DNA of 64,000 nucleotides, from the NCBI GenBank assembly GCA_039602395.1, contig JBCNJP010000020.1:18578483-18642482 (forward strand). Reading direction: 5' to 3'. This stretch comes from Deinandra increscens subsp. villosa (lineage: Eukaryota > Streptophyta > Magnoliopsida > Asterales > Asteraceae). The number at the start of each line of letters is the position of its first letter. Positions within the stretch are counted from its first letter, which is position 1. Below the pieces are notes generated by a model. It worked only from the letters and a program-made list of their open reading frames with translations. It ran no database searches and was not told where the DNA came from. Positions 23,106 to 35,492 of the stretch are shown in pieces. A program made the translations under genes and the position numbers.

Positions 23106-26100
23106 AAACACATATTAGAAATGTCACATTTAATCGAGTCCTATTCTTTCTTTACAGTCGAGTATTTTTTAGGCAGACCCTTCTTTATTACGTTATGTTT
23201 TATATAAAAGTTCCAAATCCCCAATCATCAGCCCAATTTTTGTTCACCTAGAATCTCAGCCCACATTCTTTTAAGCCCACATAATAGCAACCTATCTTTT
23301 TTTTTTTCCTTTTCTCTTGTGTAAAGCCCAAACAAGCCCCACCGGCCAGTGGCCACTACCATCCTTTTGTTTATTTTGTAACCTGCCATTAATTTCCTAA
23401 GCAAATGATTTTTCAAAAAAAAAAAAACTTTTTTAATGGCCAACGAGTCTGACGGAAGATCCAGGGAGTATTTAGATCAATTGAACTCATTTTAGAAAAT
23501 AATCCATCTTCGCAAACGGTCGGGTGATAAACTTAGGAACTCAGGGATCGAACTTGTAACCTCTCACTTTCAAGTTTCTCCTCATCACCAGTAACCACTC
23601 GGACAAGTCATGGTAAACTAAAACTAACTAAACTCACATAACTCATTTAGTCATTCTCGCTCATCTTCTTCAACTTTATAGAACACAAATTAATTAATTA
23701 ATTACAATATTTCCGATGATAGTATATTCATTTTTTTTTCGTAAGTAATTAATTCATCATTTTACTATTTTTCTTACGAGTCGTACAAAATTCAAATACA
23801 TATCAATTCCAAAGAAGTGCACCTTTAGGTATGTTTCGTAGTGTTTATTTGAGTACAAAAGTATTTTTAGATAAAAGTGCTTATTAACTTATGACTTTTA
23901 TAAAAATTAATTTTTTAAAAAGAAGTTTGGATAGCTTTTATGGTGAAATTGCTTATTTGTAAAATGATTAACAGTGGGTTATAGAGGTATAAGGTTGGGA
24001 GAATATAAGGTTAAGTGAGTATATTATGTTAATTAGACCATCAAAAAGCCAAAAACACTCATACTTTTTGAAACTGCTTTTTTAGCCTTTAAAAAAACAC
24101 AATAAAAGTGTTTTTGAGTTTGCCAAAGACTTAAAATGACCTATTTGCTTTTTAAAAAATCAATAAGTCAATAAGCAATCTTTATAAGCAATCCCATATG
24201 TCATGCCCCAACTAATGGCGGAATACGTCGGGACATGATGATTGTCCATAAGCTCATGACACTAATGAAAGTTTCATTTATTAATCATACCAAATTCCAA
24301 TGTCAAACGATAGATTCAATATAATACAAACATAACATAAATATGGTTTTCGATTTAGTATAGGTCCATAGCATCAGTCAGGTATGACTCAAACTTCATT
24401 TCCTGTAACATGTATAAAAATAAAGGTCAACTAAAATAGTTGGTGAGTAAAAATAAAATTTTGGTACAATATAATATTATAAGAAAAACGGCTTGCATGT
24501 AAAATGTAGACTCAAGCAAATATGTATAACTAGACTAAATGTGCATAGCCAACCTCGAATGCAACTCACGGTCAAATTCAGGTTAAGAGCTAATGCTTGA
24601 AATAGAATCTATGTGCAAAATCAAACCTTGATGAGTAGTGCCATAACCCGAATGCCAAAACCGGTCAACTTGAGGTTACGCTAAAGATTGAGATAGGCTC
24701 TGATCACTCGAATGCTAAAACCAGTCAAATTCAAGTGGGTCGTCACACTGATAGATCTATCATTGTTACTATAGGCTTGGTGTTGTTAATGACTTTGCTA
24801 AAGTAATAGACTTTCAATGGCATATAAACTTCCAATAACAACCACATAGTATAATATAAAGATAGAATCATACATAGACATAGAATGAATCGTATATTTT
24901 GTAAAATGAATAAATATTGAGTATTTAAATACGTATACATGTTACATCCCAAAACTTAGAAGGAAAAAGGACTATGAATACTCACTTGATTGGATTATAG
25001 AAAGCACACAAACGTAAGTTGAGAATGGTTTGGACAATCCTGAAGATTAACCTAATAGATTGTATGACACATGAATGAATAATTGAATAAAACGAACTCG
25101 TATGACTTAATGATTTCTAGATTCATACACATTTTGGGGGTTTGTTCTAGACTATAAAATCAAACAAGAGAAATCGAGAATAGTGACCAAAAAATTACGA
25201 TGAAAATATCACGTTTGCAAATGGTAACACTTTAGACGTTTGGTAAGACATGTTTTGGCATAATAGATTATAACACTATCACCAAGAATTCTCAGATCGG
25301 CACTCAGGTCCATCGGTAGTTTTTGGATTTATACACAGTGTCTTTCTAGACAGAAAACTTAGTTACCGGTGTTTTTACCATTTCAGTTAATACATGTTCG
25401 TCCGTTAAAACTTAAAAGTATTATCATTACGTGTTGTTTAGATTAATAAGTAATTGTAATAAAAAACGTTTTATCTAAAAATTAAAGATTGAAAACATAC
25501 TATAAAACTATAATTAATATATTCTACTAATAATTCTATGACATAGATTTTATCAAAAAAGTAAATTTAAAAGGTTTCAACTCATGAAAATAAACATAAT
25601 ATAATATAATATAAGCTTATATTATCTACATGCATAATTCAAATGACATTTGCTCCAATGGTAATGATAGGGGATAATGGTTAGAGTTTGAGACCTTAAG
25701 TTTAAACTAACTAAAGAGAGTTTTCTCGGGTGGTGGGTTTTTTCTTTGACGATATTCCTGTATGAGTTAAGCCTAAAGTATTAAATCCAATATAAACGGT
25801 TATAAATTTTCTCAAAATGTTTCAAACACCGTTAAAAAAAGTTATACTTTTATTTTAACGGGCAGTTAATTAGTTATACTAAAATTATATAACAAACCAT
25901 ATATTGTCAATTTGTCATTTGTCAACAGCAGGTTCAACCTACCCAATTGTCAAATGACTTAGCCTTGTCCTAGATTGGACCATGTCCAAACTAGCTAGGT
26001 TTGGTTAGCTCGATTAATTGTTTAGCAGATATAAAATATTCCAACTTTTCACGCACCAACTAATATATTTATTTAATGCATCTAATTAATTAATTAATCA

Positions 26101-26340
26101 GATAGACTTTTTGTTCAACTAATATCACATTAAGTTTTATATTTATATATAAAAAAAATCAGAAGAAGCAGTTACATGGAAGACTCATTTGGAGTTTAGA
26201 AGAGAGATTTGGCTTTGACTTAATGGTTTCTTCCACTGATCTTCTTTGTGTTTACCTTTTTCTCCTTTGTTTCTTCATTTTGTTTTATCTTCTGCAGAAG
26301 GTTATACATATATACATATGCTTCTCCACTGACCACTACA
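23106..26340. other. Long AT-rich intergenic stretch, decayed repeats
   Basis: No gene supported. About 23825-24190 has many AAGTGCTTATT and AAAGTGTTTTTG words in both orientations, like a decayed inverted-repeat element. At 24203-24237 a short imperfect palindrome (ATGCCCCAAC...GTCGGGACAT) starts a repeat-like segment. About 25640-25745 is weakly tRNA-like (GGTTAGAGTTTGAGACC). The leader-like stretch 26157-26310 leads into no coding exon I could find. Confidence 0.4.
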
Positions 26341-26363
26341 ATATATATATATATATATATATA
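26341..26363. repeat. (TA)n array, left flank of foldback element
   Basis: Pure TA run directly abutting the foldback element that starts at 26364. Other long TA runs lie at 26631-26673, 28001-28053, 29590-29640, 33785-33842, 34103-34136, 45172-45213 and 45394-45450. Confidence 0.9.
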
Positions 26364-26600
26364 GAGTTGAGTTAGCCTACATCCAGCAAAAACGCTACAT
26401 CCATTGCGGATTCATCTGGGGCGTCCATCAAGATCATCCAACAGCCAGGATCTATGGTGTTTCCGCCTATGGTGTTTTCGGTGGGGGAAAAAAACACCAT
26501 AGGCGGAAACACCATAGATCCTGGCTGTTGGATGATCTTGATAGACGCCCCAGATGAATCCGCAATGGATGTAGCGTTTTTGCTGGATGTATTTTACCCT

Positions 26601-26602
<2 letters not shown>
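26364..26602. mobile_element. Foldback MITE in a TA array, copy 1
   Basis: An almost perfect hairpin of about 239 bp. The left arm begins GTTAGCCTACATCCAGC and runs through CATCAAGATCATCCAAC. The right arm returns through GTTGGATGATCTTGAT to GCTGGATGTATTTTACCC. The loop is near 26470-26485. The right end passes into a (CT)n then (TA)n array. A second copy lies at 33866-34102. The open frame across it is repeat-derived and ends in a TA run. It does not code for a transposase. Confidence 0.8.
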
Positions 26603-26673
<71 letters not shown>

Positions 26674-26678
<5 letters not shown>

Positions 26679-27350
26679 TGGAACTATTAATAACCCTTGA
26701 TTGGAGGAATAACTAAATAACTCATTTGAACCACCAAAATTATGACAAGTGTCTCTCTCCCTCTTTTTCCAGAAAGGGCATTTTAGTCATTTAATTCAAC
26801 CAATAAAGTACCCCCTCCATTTTAAAACGGCTATAACTTTTTTATCCGATGTCGGTTTTTTATAAAAAAAAATATTGTTGGACTCGTCGCATTTTTATCT
26901 TTAATTCAGATGTGGTCCCGACATTTTTTGACACTTTTTTTCAAACGTCCGTATTGACATGTAATGTTACAAAAAGTAGCACTGATGCCTTTTTTGGGTA
27001 GCGCCGATGCCTTTTTTCTGTAGCATTGATGTTAATACGGACGTTTGAAAAAAAAAACATTCGAAAAAAGTCGGTACCACATCCGAATTAAAGATAAAAA
27101 AGCGACGAGTCCAATGGTATAATTTTTATAAAATAACAACTTCGGATAAAAAAGTTATAAGCGTTATAAAAATGAGGGGGTGCTTTTTTCTTTTGGGTAA
27201 AATACCCTTATACCCTTTCTGTTAAAATATATATAAAAAAAAGGAGTGCCACATGTCATTAATCCATAGCACCAGTTTTTTTCATCAAGGCACTAGGATG
27301 TAGTTATTTGGTTATTGCTCCAAAGAAGGGTAATTAATTGTTCTCATTCC
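26674..27350. mobile_element. Foldback element between TA arrays
   Basis: Starts GGGTATGGAAC directly after (TA)n and ends TTCTCATTCC directly before (TA)n. The interior holds a long imperfect inverted repeat of about 26825-26965 with 27030-27180. Paired words are CTATAACTTTTTTATCCGA / TCGGATAAAAAAGTTATA and CAAACGTCCGTATT / AATACGGACGTTTG. No protein. The sequence is unrelated to the neighbouring foldback elements. Confidence 0.65.
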
Positions 27351-27417
27351 TATATATATATATATATATTCATATATATTATTATCAATTTATGAAATAT
27401 ATGTGTATGCAAAAGGT

Positions 27418-27595
27418 GAGGTTCATCGTAGACACCTTCGTATTTGTAATATAGCTCTTTTTCACATCTAAAGTTTTCTGAATAATGAGAAAAAAGAACA
27501 AAAGAAATTAATCATAACCATTAAAACAAAAGATCTAATAGTGAAAAAAAGTGTTTATGAGTCTACACTTTTAAAAGGTGTCTGCAATGAACCTC
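27418..27595. mobile_element. Small inverted-repeat element, 178 bp
   Basis: Ends GAGGTTCATCGTAGACACC and GGTGTCTGCAATGAACCTC are imperfect inverted repeats of about 21 bp. The flanks are TATA-type (ATATATGTG left, ATATATGTATA right). Non-coding MITE. Confidence 0.6.
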
Positions 27596-27977
27596 ATATA
27601 TGTATATATAGAGCACAATTATTGTAGAAAGCCTTGTTTTTGTACTAATAGTAGCAAGTCGCCAAAATGAGACGCGTGTATATTTAAACGAGGCGTATAA
27701 ACGTTCAAATGGTGGTGTGATTGTAAAAAAGGAATGTAGTGAGTTAATGATAGTGTTTAAAATTAGAGTTTCATTTAAAAGAAGAAAAATGATATTTAAT
27801 TATTTAAGTGATGAAAAGAAGGAAAAAAAAACACGCACACCAGTTACCTCCATTAGCACCACAACGCTACAGGCTAGATAATACCCCGCGGTGCGGTCTG
27901 CGGTATAATACATGTTGCCGTTCCCAAAAAAAATTAAATATCATATGTTTATCCCATCTAAAATAATTAAAATATTT

Positions 27978-28055
<78 letters not shown>
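27596..28055. other. Spacer with (CT)n and (TA)n arrays
   Basis: AT-rich sequence with no gene, then a (CT)n run (about 27979-28000) and a TA run to 28053 that abuts the next element. Confidence 0.5.
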
Positions 28056-28057
<2 letters not shown>

Positions 28058-29586
28058 GGTAGAATTCTAGAGAAAACCATCCAATTCTAGAAAAACCAAG
28101 GAAACCACTTAATTGTCATTGATTAAAAACTGAGTGAACAATATTATATGTCATTTTCAAAAAAAAAATAAAAAAAAAATCTGACATTAATTACAATTAA
28201 AATGTAAGGGGTAAAATTGATAAAAAGGAACACAATTTTATAATTAAAAAAACTCCATAATAATTTCCTACATTCTCTCCCCTCTCTCATTACACGTTTT
28301 TAGAAGAATTCAATCATCTTCATTTGTTTTTTTCATATTCATCATTTTTAGAATAAATTTAAAGAATCGTAACAGACATATGTAAACTTGCTTATATGTA
28401 TGTAAGCACATCTCTAACCGCATTATGTATATGTAATTACATAGGTAAAAACCAATTATATAGTTTACAAAACAACATATATAAACAAAGTTACATACAT
28501 GTAATCTATATTTAATCATAAATAAGAAGCTATAAATACTAATATAAATTATAATCTGTACATAAAAGATAAGATTACATAAATGTAATCATGTTTGCAA
28601 AGTTATAAATTATTATTGTTAACGAAAACTTATGATTACATATATGTAAGATAATTTGTAACCTGATGATAAACTTTAATGAGTGGTTATGTTTACGTAA
28701 ACCTAATGATAAACTTGATACATGATTACATATATGGTACAATGAGATAATAAAAGAAGTAACCTGATGACAAATCAGATTATAAACCTTATTATAAGTG
28801 GTTACGTATATGTAACCTTAGATGGACTCATTTGTTATGTTGCTCTTGGCGGATAATAACTGATAACATATACGTAAGATTATAAATGGTTACGCAAAAA
28901 CCAATTATATAGTTTACAAAAACATATATTAACAAAGTTACATACATGTAATTATATATTCAATCATAACTAAGAAGCTATAAATACTAATCTTTACATA
29001 AAAGATAAGATTACATATATGTAAGCATGTTTGCAAATGTATAAATTCTTATTTTTAACGAAAACTTATGATTACATATATGTAAGATGATTTGTAACCT
29101 GATCATAAACTCTAATGGGTGGTTATGTTTACATAAACATGATGATAAACTTGATACATGATTACATATATGGTACAACGAGATAGTAAAAGAAGTAACC
29201 TGATGAAAATCAGATTATAAACCTTATTATAAGTGGTTATGTATATGTAACCTTATATAGACTCATTTGTTGTGTTGCTCTTGGCGGATAATAACTGATA
29301 ACATATAACTTCAATGAGTAGATACATATATGTAACCTTAAGATAAACAAGTAATACATGAATAGTACATAAGATAGAGCACGAAAGAAAGGAGAGATAG
29401 ATGAGATAAATTAGGTAACTGTTTTGTATTAAATAATTAATTTATTAATTAATTAAAGTAGTGGTCAAATTACATTACTGACCTTTTTTTATTTTAAATA
29501 AATATAAAAAGCAAGAAATGTTATGATTGGCTGCAATTAGTTTTCTTGGTTTTCTAGATTTAGTTTGGTTTTCTCTTGAACCACCT

Positions 29587-29588
<2 letters not shown>
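28056..29588. mobile_element. 1.5-kb non-coding element between TA arrays, with internal tandem duplication
   Basis: Bounded by (TA)n on both sides: GGGTAGAATTCTAG at the left, TTGAACCACCTCC at the right. The ends share partly inverted words (AGAGAAAACCA left, TGGTTTTCTCT right). Inside, about 28443-28892 and 28893-29312 are diverged tandem copies of an about 450-bp unit starting AAAACCAATTATATAGTTTAC. Both are full of near-palindromic TTACATATATGTAA words. No transposase. Confidence 0.6.
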
Positions 29589-29640
<52 letters not shown>

Positions 29641-29643
<3 letters not shown>

Positions 29644-30025
29644 GAGGGATAAAATCAAAACCTCTCCGAGTTTGGAAAACCGTGAAAACCAAGCTAAAAA
29701 AATTCGATTTTTGTTCCGATTTTTTTATGGTGATTCTCTAAGTTAAAAAGACCCCCTTTATGCAAAAAAATAAAAAAAACGCCTAGTAAATTTATTTTAA
29801 AAAAATATTTTATAACCGAGGTTACATATGTAACAGGGTATATGTAACCTCGGTTATAAAATATATTTTTTTAAAAATTTACTAGGCGTTTTTTTTTATT
29901 TTTTACATAAAGGGGGTCTTTTTAACTTAGAGAATCACCATAAAAAAAATCGGAACAAAAATCGAATTTTTTAGCTTGGTTTTTACGGTTTTCCAAACTC
30001 GGAGAGGTTTTCATTTTATCCTTCC
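29641..30025. mobile_element. Near-perfect 385-bp hairpin element between TA arrays
   Basis: Left arm (29641-29830) and right arm (29838-30025) pair over almost the full length. Examples are CTCTCCGAGTTTGGAAAACC / GGTTTTCCAAACTCGGAGAG and CGAGGTTACATATGTAAC / ATATGTAACCTCG around a loop of a few bases near 29836. It starts GAGGAGGGATAAAAT and ends ATTTTATCCTTCC, with TA repeats on both sides. It does not code. The high pairing suggests recent origin and a possible source of small RNAs (inference). Confidence 0.8.
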
Positions 30026-30031
30026 TATATA

Positions 30032-33000
30032 TCTTCTATACTATCTTATTATGCATATTCTATCAAGTGGTTGAAAATTTAAGATGTACAATTATTATTG
30101 CATTGTGTACAAGTCAACAAAGCTAAAATGTTGAATCTCTTAAATTTTTGGCTGGACTCACTTTGTACAATTAAGATATGTACAAGAGAAGGAAGCATAT
30201 TGTACAACTCTTTAAAGCCAAAAATCTTAATATTTGTGTTGAATCTATACACGATCGGATCTCCCCAATACAAGTTTCACGGTACTTTATGCGGTCCTCA
30301 GATCAACATCCCAAATTTGTCATTTGCTCCTTTTTAGGTAAACCTGCCATCGCCCTCTCCCTTGATCAGACTTCCCCTCCTAAGCAATCTTCAAGAATTA
30401 GGTAATCTCCTACCTTTATGCTTTTTATCTTCTGTCAAGCCAGATAAGAATCTCCTCTTTGAGATAGATCTGCAATTGCTTTTCATCTTAAGTCCACGCC
30501 ATACCTAATCTTGGAGAGACGTCAATTCCGACTTCAATTTGAAATGCATTGAAATGCAAAAATTTGAAATGCTTTAATTTGAAATTCAAACCTTCACATG
30601 ACAATCTCGATCTCCATCATCCCCTCTCTCTCTCTCTTCATCTCAAATCTTCATTCACAACAACAGGTGAATCTGTGAAACCGAAAGCTTACCCCGTTGG
30701 ACGATGCTCATCGGTCTGGGGTTTATGAAACAATCAGGTATGAGTCTTCATCTTTGTCTTCCATTTGAAAGAATCAGTTTAGGTTTTTTCTTTTTGAAAC
30801 AATCAAATTCTACATCAAACCTCCCAGATCTGATTTTGGGTTTTACTACTTATGCATTCACGGAGCGACTCTTCATTATGCATCAGAGCGGATCTTCGTT
30901 TCACGTAAGTTCAAATGCTAGCCCTAGAAATTCCCTTTTGGTATTTATTCCCTGTTTATTGGTTATATTTGGTTCAGTTGATAGATTCACAAGTCTGAGA
31001 AAAGAATTGTAGGTAACTATCTTCAACGGCGCTTGTAAAACGAGTGTTCCTTAACGATGGTGTTGTACGTGCGTGTTTTGCTTATTTTGAAGCGAAGAAA
31101 TCGTACTGTAAGTTGTTTTCTGATAAAATTTGTTTCTTCAACTTCGTATTATTTGTTGATGAGTAAGGCTTGCAAAGAATGTTACTCCTGTATCTGCAAT
31201 CGTGTCGGTGAAGGATTTTTTTTTTGTGATCATAGGATTTATTTACGAGGTCGTGAAATTGAGTTCGGTTATGTTGATTTGCAGGTGGACCTCTCAGTTG
31301 AATATCTACAAAGGTGTCCTTTTTTTTTGTGTTTTAGCTTCTTGGTTGTTTAAGTAACACTCACTGGGTTAAAGTTTTACTTGAACATAATTTAATTGGT
31401 TGTTCAAGTTCTTAAGCAGTTACTATGGAAACATGCTGGTATCTGTGTACTAGGAGAAAGACAACGGGCAGATCCAGACACAAGAGAATGCAGTTTAAGA
31501 AATGTATTACAATCAACAAATTCACATGTGCTCCTGCAGGATACACTTTGGCAAACGTTGTGTTTTCTTATATAATAGTATTCTATAATTCTATATTCTA
31601 CTCTAATGGTAATTAACATACCTGTCTAATATACTTTTAGGCATATTCTATATTTTTCTCTTATTTGACATATTTTCTATAAATATTTGCAAACATGATG
31701 ACTATGAAGAGGTTGGCAACCGAGATTCACAAGGTACAATTATTAGTAAGATTGAAATCATCATAAAAAATATAGTTGTAGTTTGACTTATGGGTGAACT
31801 TTTAAATCAGCCCTTTATTGAAACATACTTTAAATCCACCACCAATGAAATTTATAACATTCAAAATACATTCAGCTCAAAAGAATTACCACACATGACA
31901 AACTCACTTCCAAAATTATTCCAACTACTATACAATACATGTCTATTACCTTTTTGATAAACCACTAACCTATCATCATTTACATGTTAATTGTACTTGC
32001 TGGCAGATTCTGCAAAATCTCAAGTAACAGAAACATGCATTTCCAAGAAATTAAAATATGCATTTCCTAGGAATGAAAGGAGAAGCAAGAATGATGTAGA
32101 AAGAAGTACCTGCACTGCCCTAAAAAAAGTTCTCATGAAACTTTTGTAAATGGGTAAACAAAATCACACCTGAGGGAAACTTATGACATATTTTGTTTCG
32201 TGTAATTTAGTATTTTTATAGTTTTCACGGTTGAAGGCATCTTATTATTTAAACAAATTCTTCCGTTATGGGTAGGGAATGCCTCACTAATGCAAGGAAG
32301 GTATCTCAAGTTTGATGTTTGTCGCTGTGAGATTTGCTAATCTGCCAGATTTGTGTCATAAACTCAACTTCGACTCTTTATTCATTATTTTGATGTTAGG
32401 TAGTAGAACACAAGCTTATTATAGTGTAATTAGTGTCATAAACTCACATAAAGAAATCATTTTTTACTGTCAACAATAGTAACTGGTTCTGAATCTTTTT
32501 TTTTCTGTGTTGATAGGGTTTGATTGGGTCTTGACTGGTTTGGTTTGAATTCAAATGATGGGACTTCTATCAGGTTGGTGAAAGGTTATACCAAGACATG
32601 GCTCTTTTGGATGCCTATAGGATCACGATGACAACATGGGATAGATGGGTCGTCTCGAACATTAATCCAACAAAGTTGTGTTTTATCTGCAAGGGCCTGA
32701 ACCTGGTGTAAATCTTCTTGCACATGTGATGTAGTATCTTGTGCTACTTCTGATGTTAGCGTGTGAGTGTGCTAGCCTAGATTTAACCTTTCAGATGATT
32801 TTGATAAGAAATATTTTATAGTTTTCTTTATTTTTTTTATTATGTATTAGTTAATAATGTCAATCTATGCTTTGTTATGTCAAGTTCTTGAAGAATCTCA
32901 TTATTGCTGGCTCACTAACCTATTTTTTGGTAAGCAACACTGTATTGATGTTTTGTAATTTTTATAAAATTTTTGGGTACAATATACAATTCTAAGCTAA

Positions 33001-33783
33001 TATGAACTACCGTTGCTTTGCCTTTTGGGCCGGTTGACGGTCTTGTTCTTCAAAATTTGATTTGTTGTATGACATGAATCCAAAGTTGATGTCCTGAAGA
33101 TGGACTTTTTGTTAATAAGGCGTACAGAGCCAAGTTGTAGGAAACATGACAACCCCGCTTTCTACGTAAAATCCAAACGACCAAACTTGACAACCCCGCT
33201 TTTACGGGTGTTTCTTTCCCACTTAGAAGTTGTATAATAACACATATTTTGCTTTGTTATTTCCCTTTCTGATGCTACACCCCCTCCAAGTTACTTTGAT
33301 TTTTTACCGTCATTGATTGCAATTGGGTTATATCAGTTTGCTTGAAAGGAACGGTGCCTTCTTATTATTGTCACCGACTTGTTTAAAACATTTAAGATTT
33401 TGAAATAAATTACTTATAAAAACTATTATGAGGCAATCCGAAAACATACCTTAAAATGTTACACTTGTTTTTACACGCCAAGTAAAGTTTTAAAAGAAGA
33501 ATAGTATTTCATTTTAGCCCCTTGATATTTGATTAAAATTATCATTCAAGTGCATTAGTTTACGTGACTTGTACTTTTAAGGTTCTTTTTGCTTGGCTAT
33601 GATGCCATCGGCGATGGCAGGGTGTTAACTACAACCACTACTCAAATATGAGGCATTTAAATTGTCGTCGTGCTAATAGAAGCGAATACCGCGATGTAAA
33701 TTGTCGCGCCGAAGTAACACGCGAACAAAAGACGGATAATACGCTATAATTTGTCGCCGCCGCAACGCGCGGGCACCATGCTA

Positions 33784-33784
<1 letters not shown>
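30032..33784 (+). mobile_element. Non-autonomous Helitron inserted in a TA array
   Basis: The 5' end TCTTCTATACTATC is preceded by A. The 3' end has a GC hairpin (CCGC, then GCGG, around 33759-33772) followed by CACCATGCTAG and a T. Removing the element rejoins TATATA to TATATA, as expected for A|T insertion. Length is 3753 bp. I see no Rep or helicase coding region. Inside are exon-like stretches: a CT-rich leader at 30600-30670 and donor-like GTATGAG (30739) and GTAAGTT (about 30904). These may be captured host fragments, but none is recognised. Confidence 0.65.
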
Positions 33785-33863
<79 letters not shown>

Positions 33864-33864
33864 G
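33785..33864. repeat. (TA)n followed by (GA)n
   Basis: TA array to 33842, then GA array 33843-33864, directly left of foldback copy 2. The mirror arrangement, (CT)n then (TA)n, is found at the right side of copy 1 (26603-26673). Confidence 0.9.
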
Positions 33865-33865
33865 A

Positions 33866-34100
33866 GAGTTAGGCTACATCACATAAAAACGCTACATCCA
33901 TTGCGGATTGATCTGGGGCGTCCATCAAGATCATCCAACAGCCAAGATCTATGTTGTTTTCGCCTATGGCGTTTTCGGTGGGGAAAAAAAACACCATAGG
34001 CGGAAACACCATAGATCATGGCTGTTGGATGATCTTGATGGACGCCCCAGATCAATCCGCAATGGATGTAGCGTTTTTGCTTGATGTATTTTACCCTAAA

Positions 34101-34102
<2 letters not shown>
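33866..34102. mobile_element. Foldback MITE in a TA array, copy 2
   Basis: Same family as 26364-26602. The left arm reads GTTAGGCTACATCACATA then AACGCTACATCCATTGCGG. The right arm reads CCGCAATGGATGTAGCG then TTTTACCCTAAACC. Short sequence differences occur in both arms (for example GATTGATC against GATTCATC in copy 1). Because the change is matched on both arms (GATCAATC against GATGAATC), each copy seems to have evolved as a paired hairpin. Non-coding. Confidence 0.8.

Positions 34103-34136
<34 letters not shown>
34103..34136. repeat. (TA)n array
   Basis: TA run bounding foldback copy 2 on its right. Confidence 0.85.
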
Positions 34137-34140
<4 letters not shown>

Positions 34141-34244
34141 GATAACCAATTGGTTTTAAGAACTTTTGAGAGTAATTTTTTTATACTATAACTCATATGT
34201 TTTTACCACCATATTTTTTGAAATAGCAAAAACAATCAATTGTA

Positions 34245-35045
34245 ACATGTTGAGGTTATTATGAGAAGTTTAGTTTGGAATCATTGCCATTAGATCTTCA
34301 ATTAAATGAAGATCTATGTCTTAAAATTTTCCTAGGTAAATTAAAGGCAAACTAAAGAAAATAAAAGATGTAAGGGTATTTTTGATTTTTTATCAAATTC
34401 ACCCCATTTTTTAAACATTCATAACTCTTAGATACAACATTATTTTTGTAAAAAAAATTCATCATAAAAACGAGCGTCTTTTTATCTTTAAAACACGTAT
34501 AGTGTTGTTATATAAAAAAATAATTTTTTTACTCTTTCGATTGTATCAAAATGTTCAGATCATTGTGTCGTTGTGTCAAAATGTTTAGATCATTGTGTCA
34601 TATTGTGTCAAAATGTTCACATCATTGTGTCGTATGATGTAAAAAACCGAAAGAGTAATTTTTTTTTAATTTTATATATAACAACACAATATAATATATT
34701 TTTGACACAATGACACAATGATTTGAAATTTTGACACAATGACACAATGATCTGAGCATTGTGTCAAAAATTGAAAGGGGTGATTTTTTTATTTATTTTT
34801 TATATAACAACACTATACGCGTTTTAAAGATAAAAAACGCTCGTTTTTATAGTGTAATTTTTTTAAAAAACAATGTCGTATGTGAAAGTTATTAATGTTT
34901 GAAAAAATGGAGGAAATAGATAAAAAGTCAACAAAAGTGGCTAAGACTAAAATACCCTCATTCTTTTTTTATTAGATCAAGATCCAATTGCTAGATTTCC
35001 TTCTTACACAAAACAAACTTCTCATTTAAACCTCACCCAATTGTA
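34245..35045. mobile_element. 0.8-kb foldback element with ACACAATGA-rich loop
   Basis: The arms pair from the outer ends (TGAGAAGTTTAGTTT left, AAACAAACTTCTCAT right) inward. Pairing passes AACGAGCGTC / CGCTCGTT and AGTGTTGTTATATAAAAA / TTTTTATATAACAACACTA. The central 34540-34760 holds repeats of ATTGTGTC and GACACAATGA in both orientations. Non-coding. A solo arm of the same family lies at 12365-12640. Confidence 0.7.
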
Positions 35046-35492
35046 ACATTGATTTACAATTTTCGTGCTCTATGAATTGAAAATTTTTTTTAATAGTAGA
35101 AATGCCTATTATCCAAAACATTTCCCTAAACTATTTTTGTAAGAGTAGTATGCAATGTATTTTATCACCACAAATGGTATATTAATATTACGAAAGAAGT
35201 ATCAATCGATATTAATATTACGAAAGAAGTATCAATCGATATGTAACATCAAAAGTTTTATTTTAATATATATTCGTCAGAATAAGATTCTATCAAAATA
35301 AAGAAGCAACAAAAAAATAATGAAAAAGGAAGAAGCCATTAAAACGTACTTTCTTCGGTCACTAAAAATAATTAAGTTATTTGATCTAAATAAAACAAAT
35401 TGTATATTTATATAAGGTAAAGTTGGTATTTAGTGAAATATCATTAAAAATGATATACATAATATTTAAAATTTATATCATCATACCTAATA
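35046..35492. other. AT-rich spacer with a short tandem duplication
   Basis: Contains a direct repeat of about 34 bp, GATATTAATATTACGAAAG-type (about 35176-35244). No gene. Confidence 0.5.

Noticed and set aside
26454..26690. Open frame ending in alternating Ile-Tyr
   Set aside because: The frame is made by the foldback element and TA array. The same happens at 33879-34196, 33951-34142 and 45012-45230.
30079..31353. Several short plus-strand frames inside the Helitron
   Set aside because: None has a recognisable domain. They may include captured fragments, but calling genes is unsupported.
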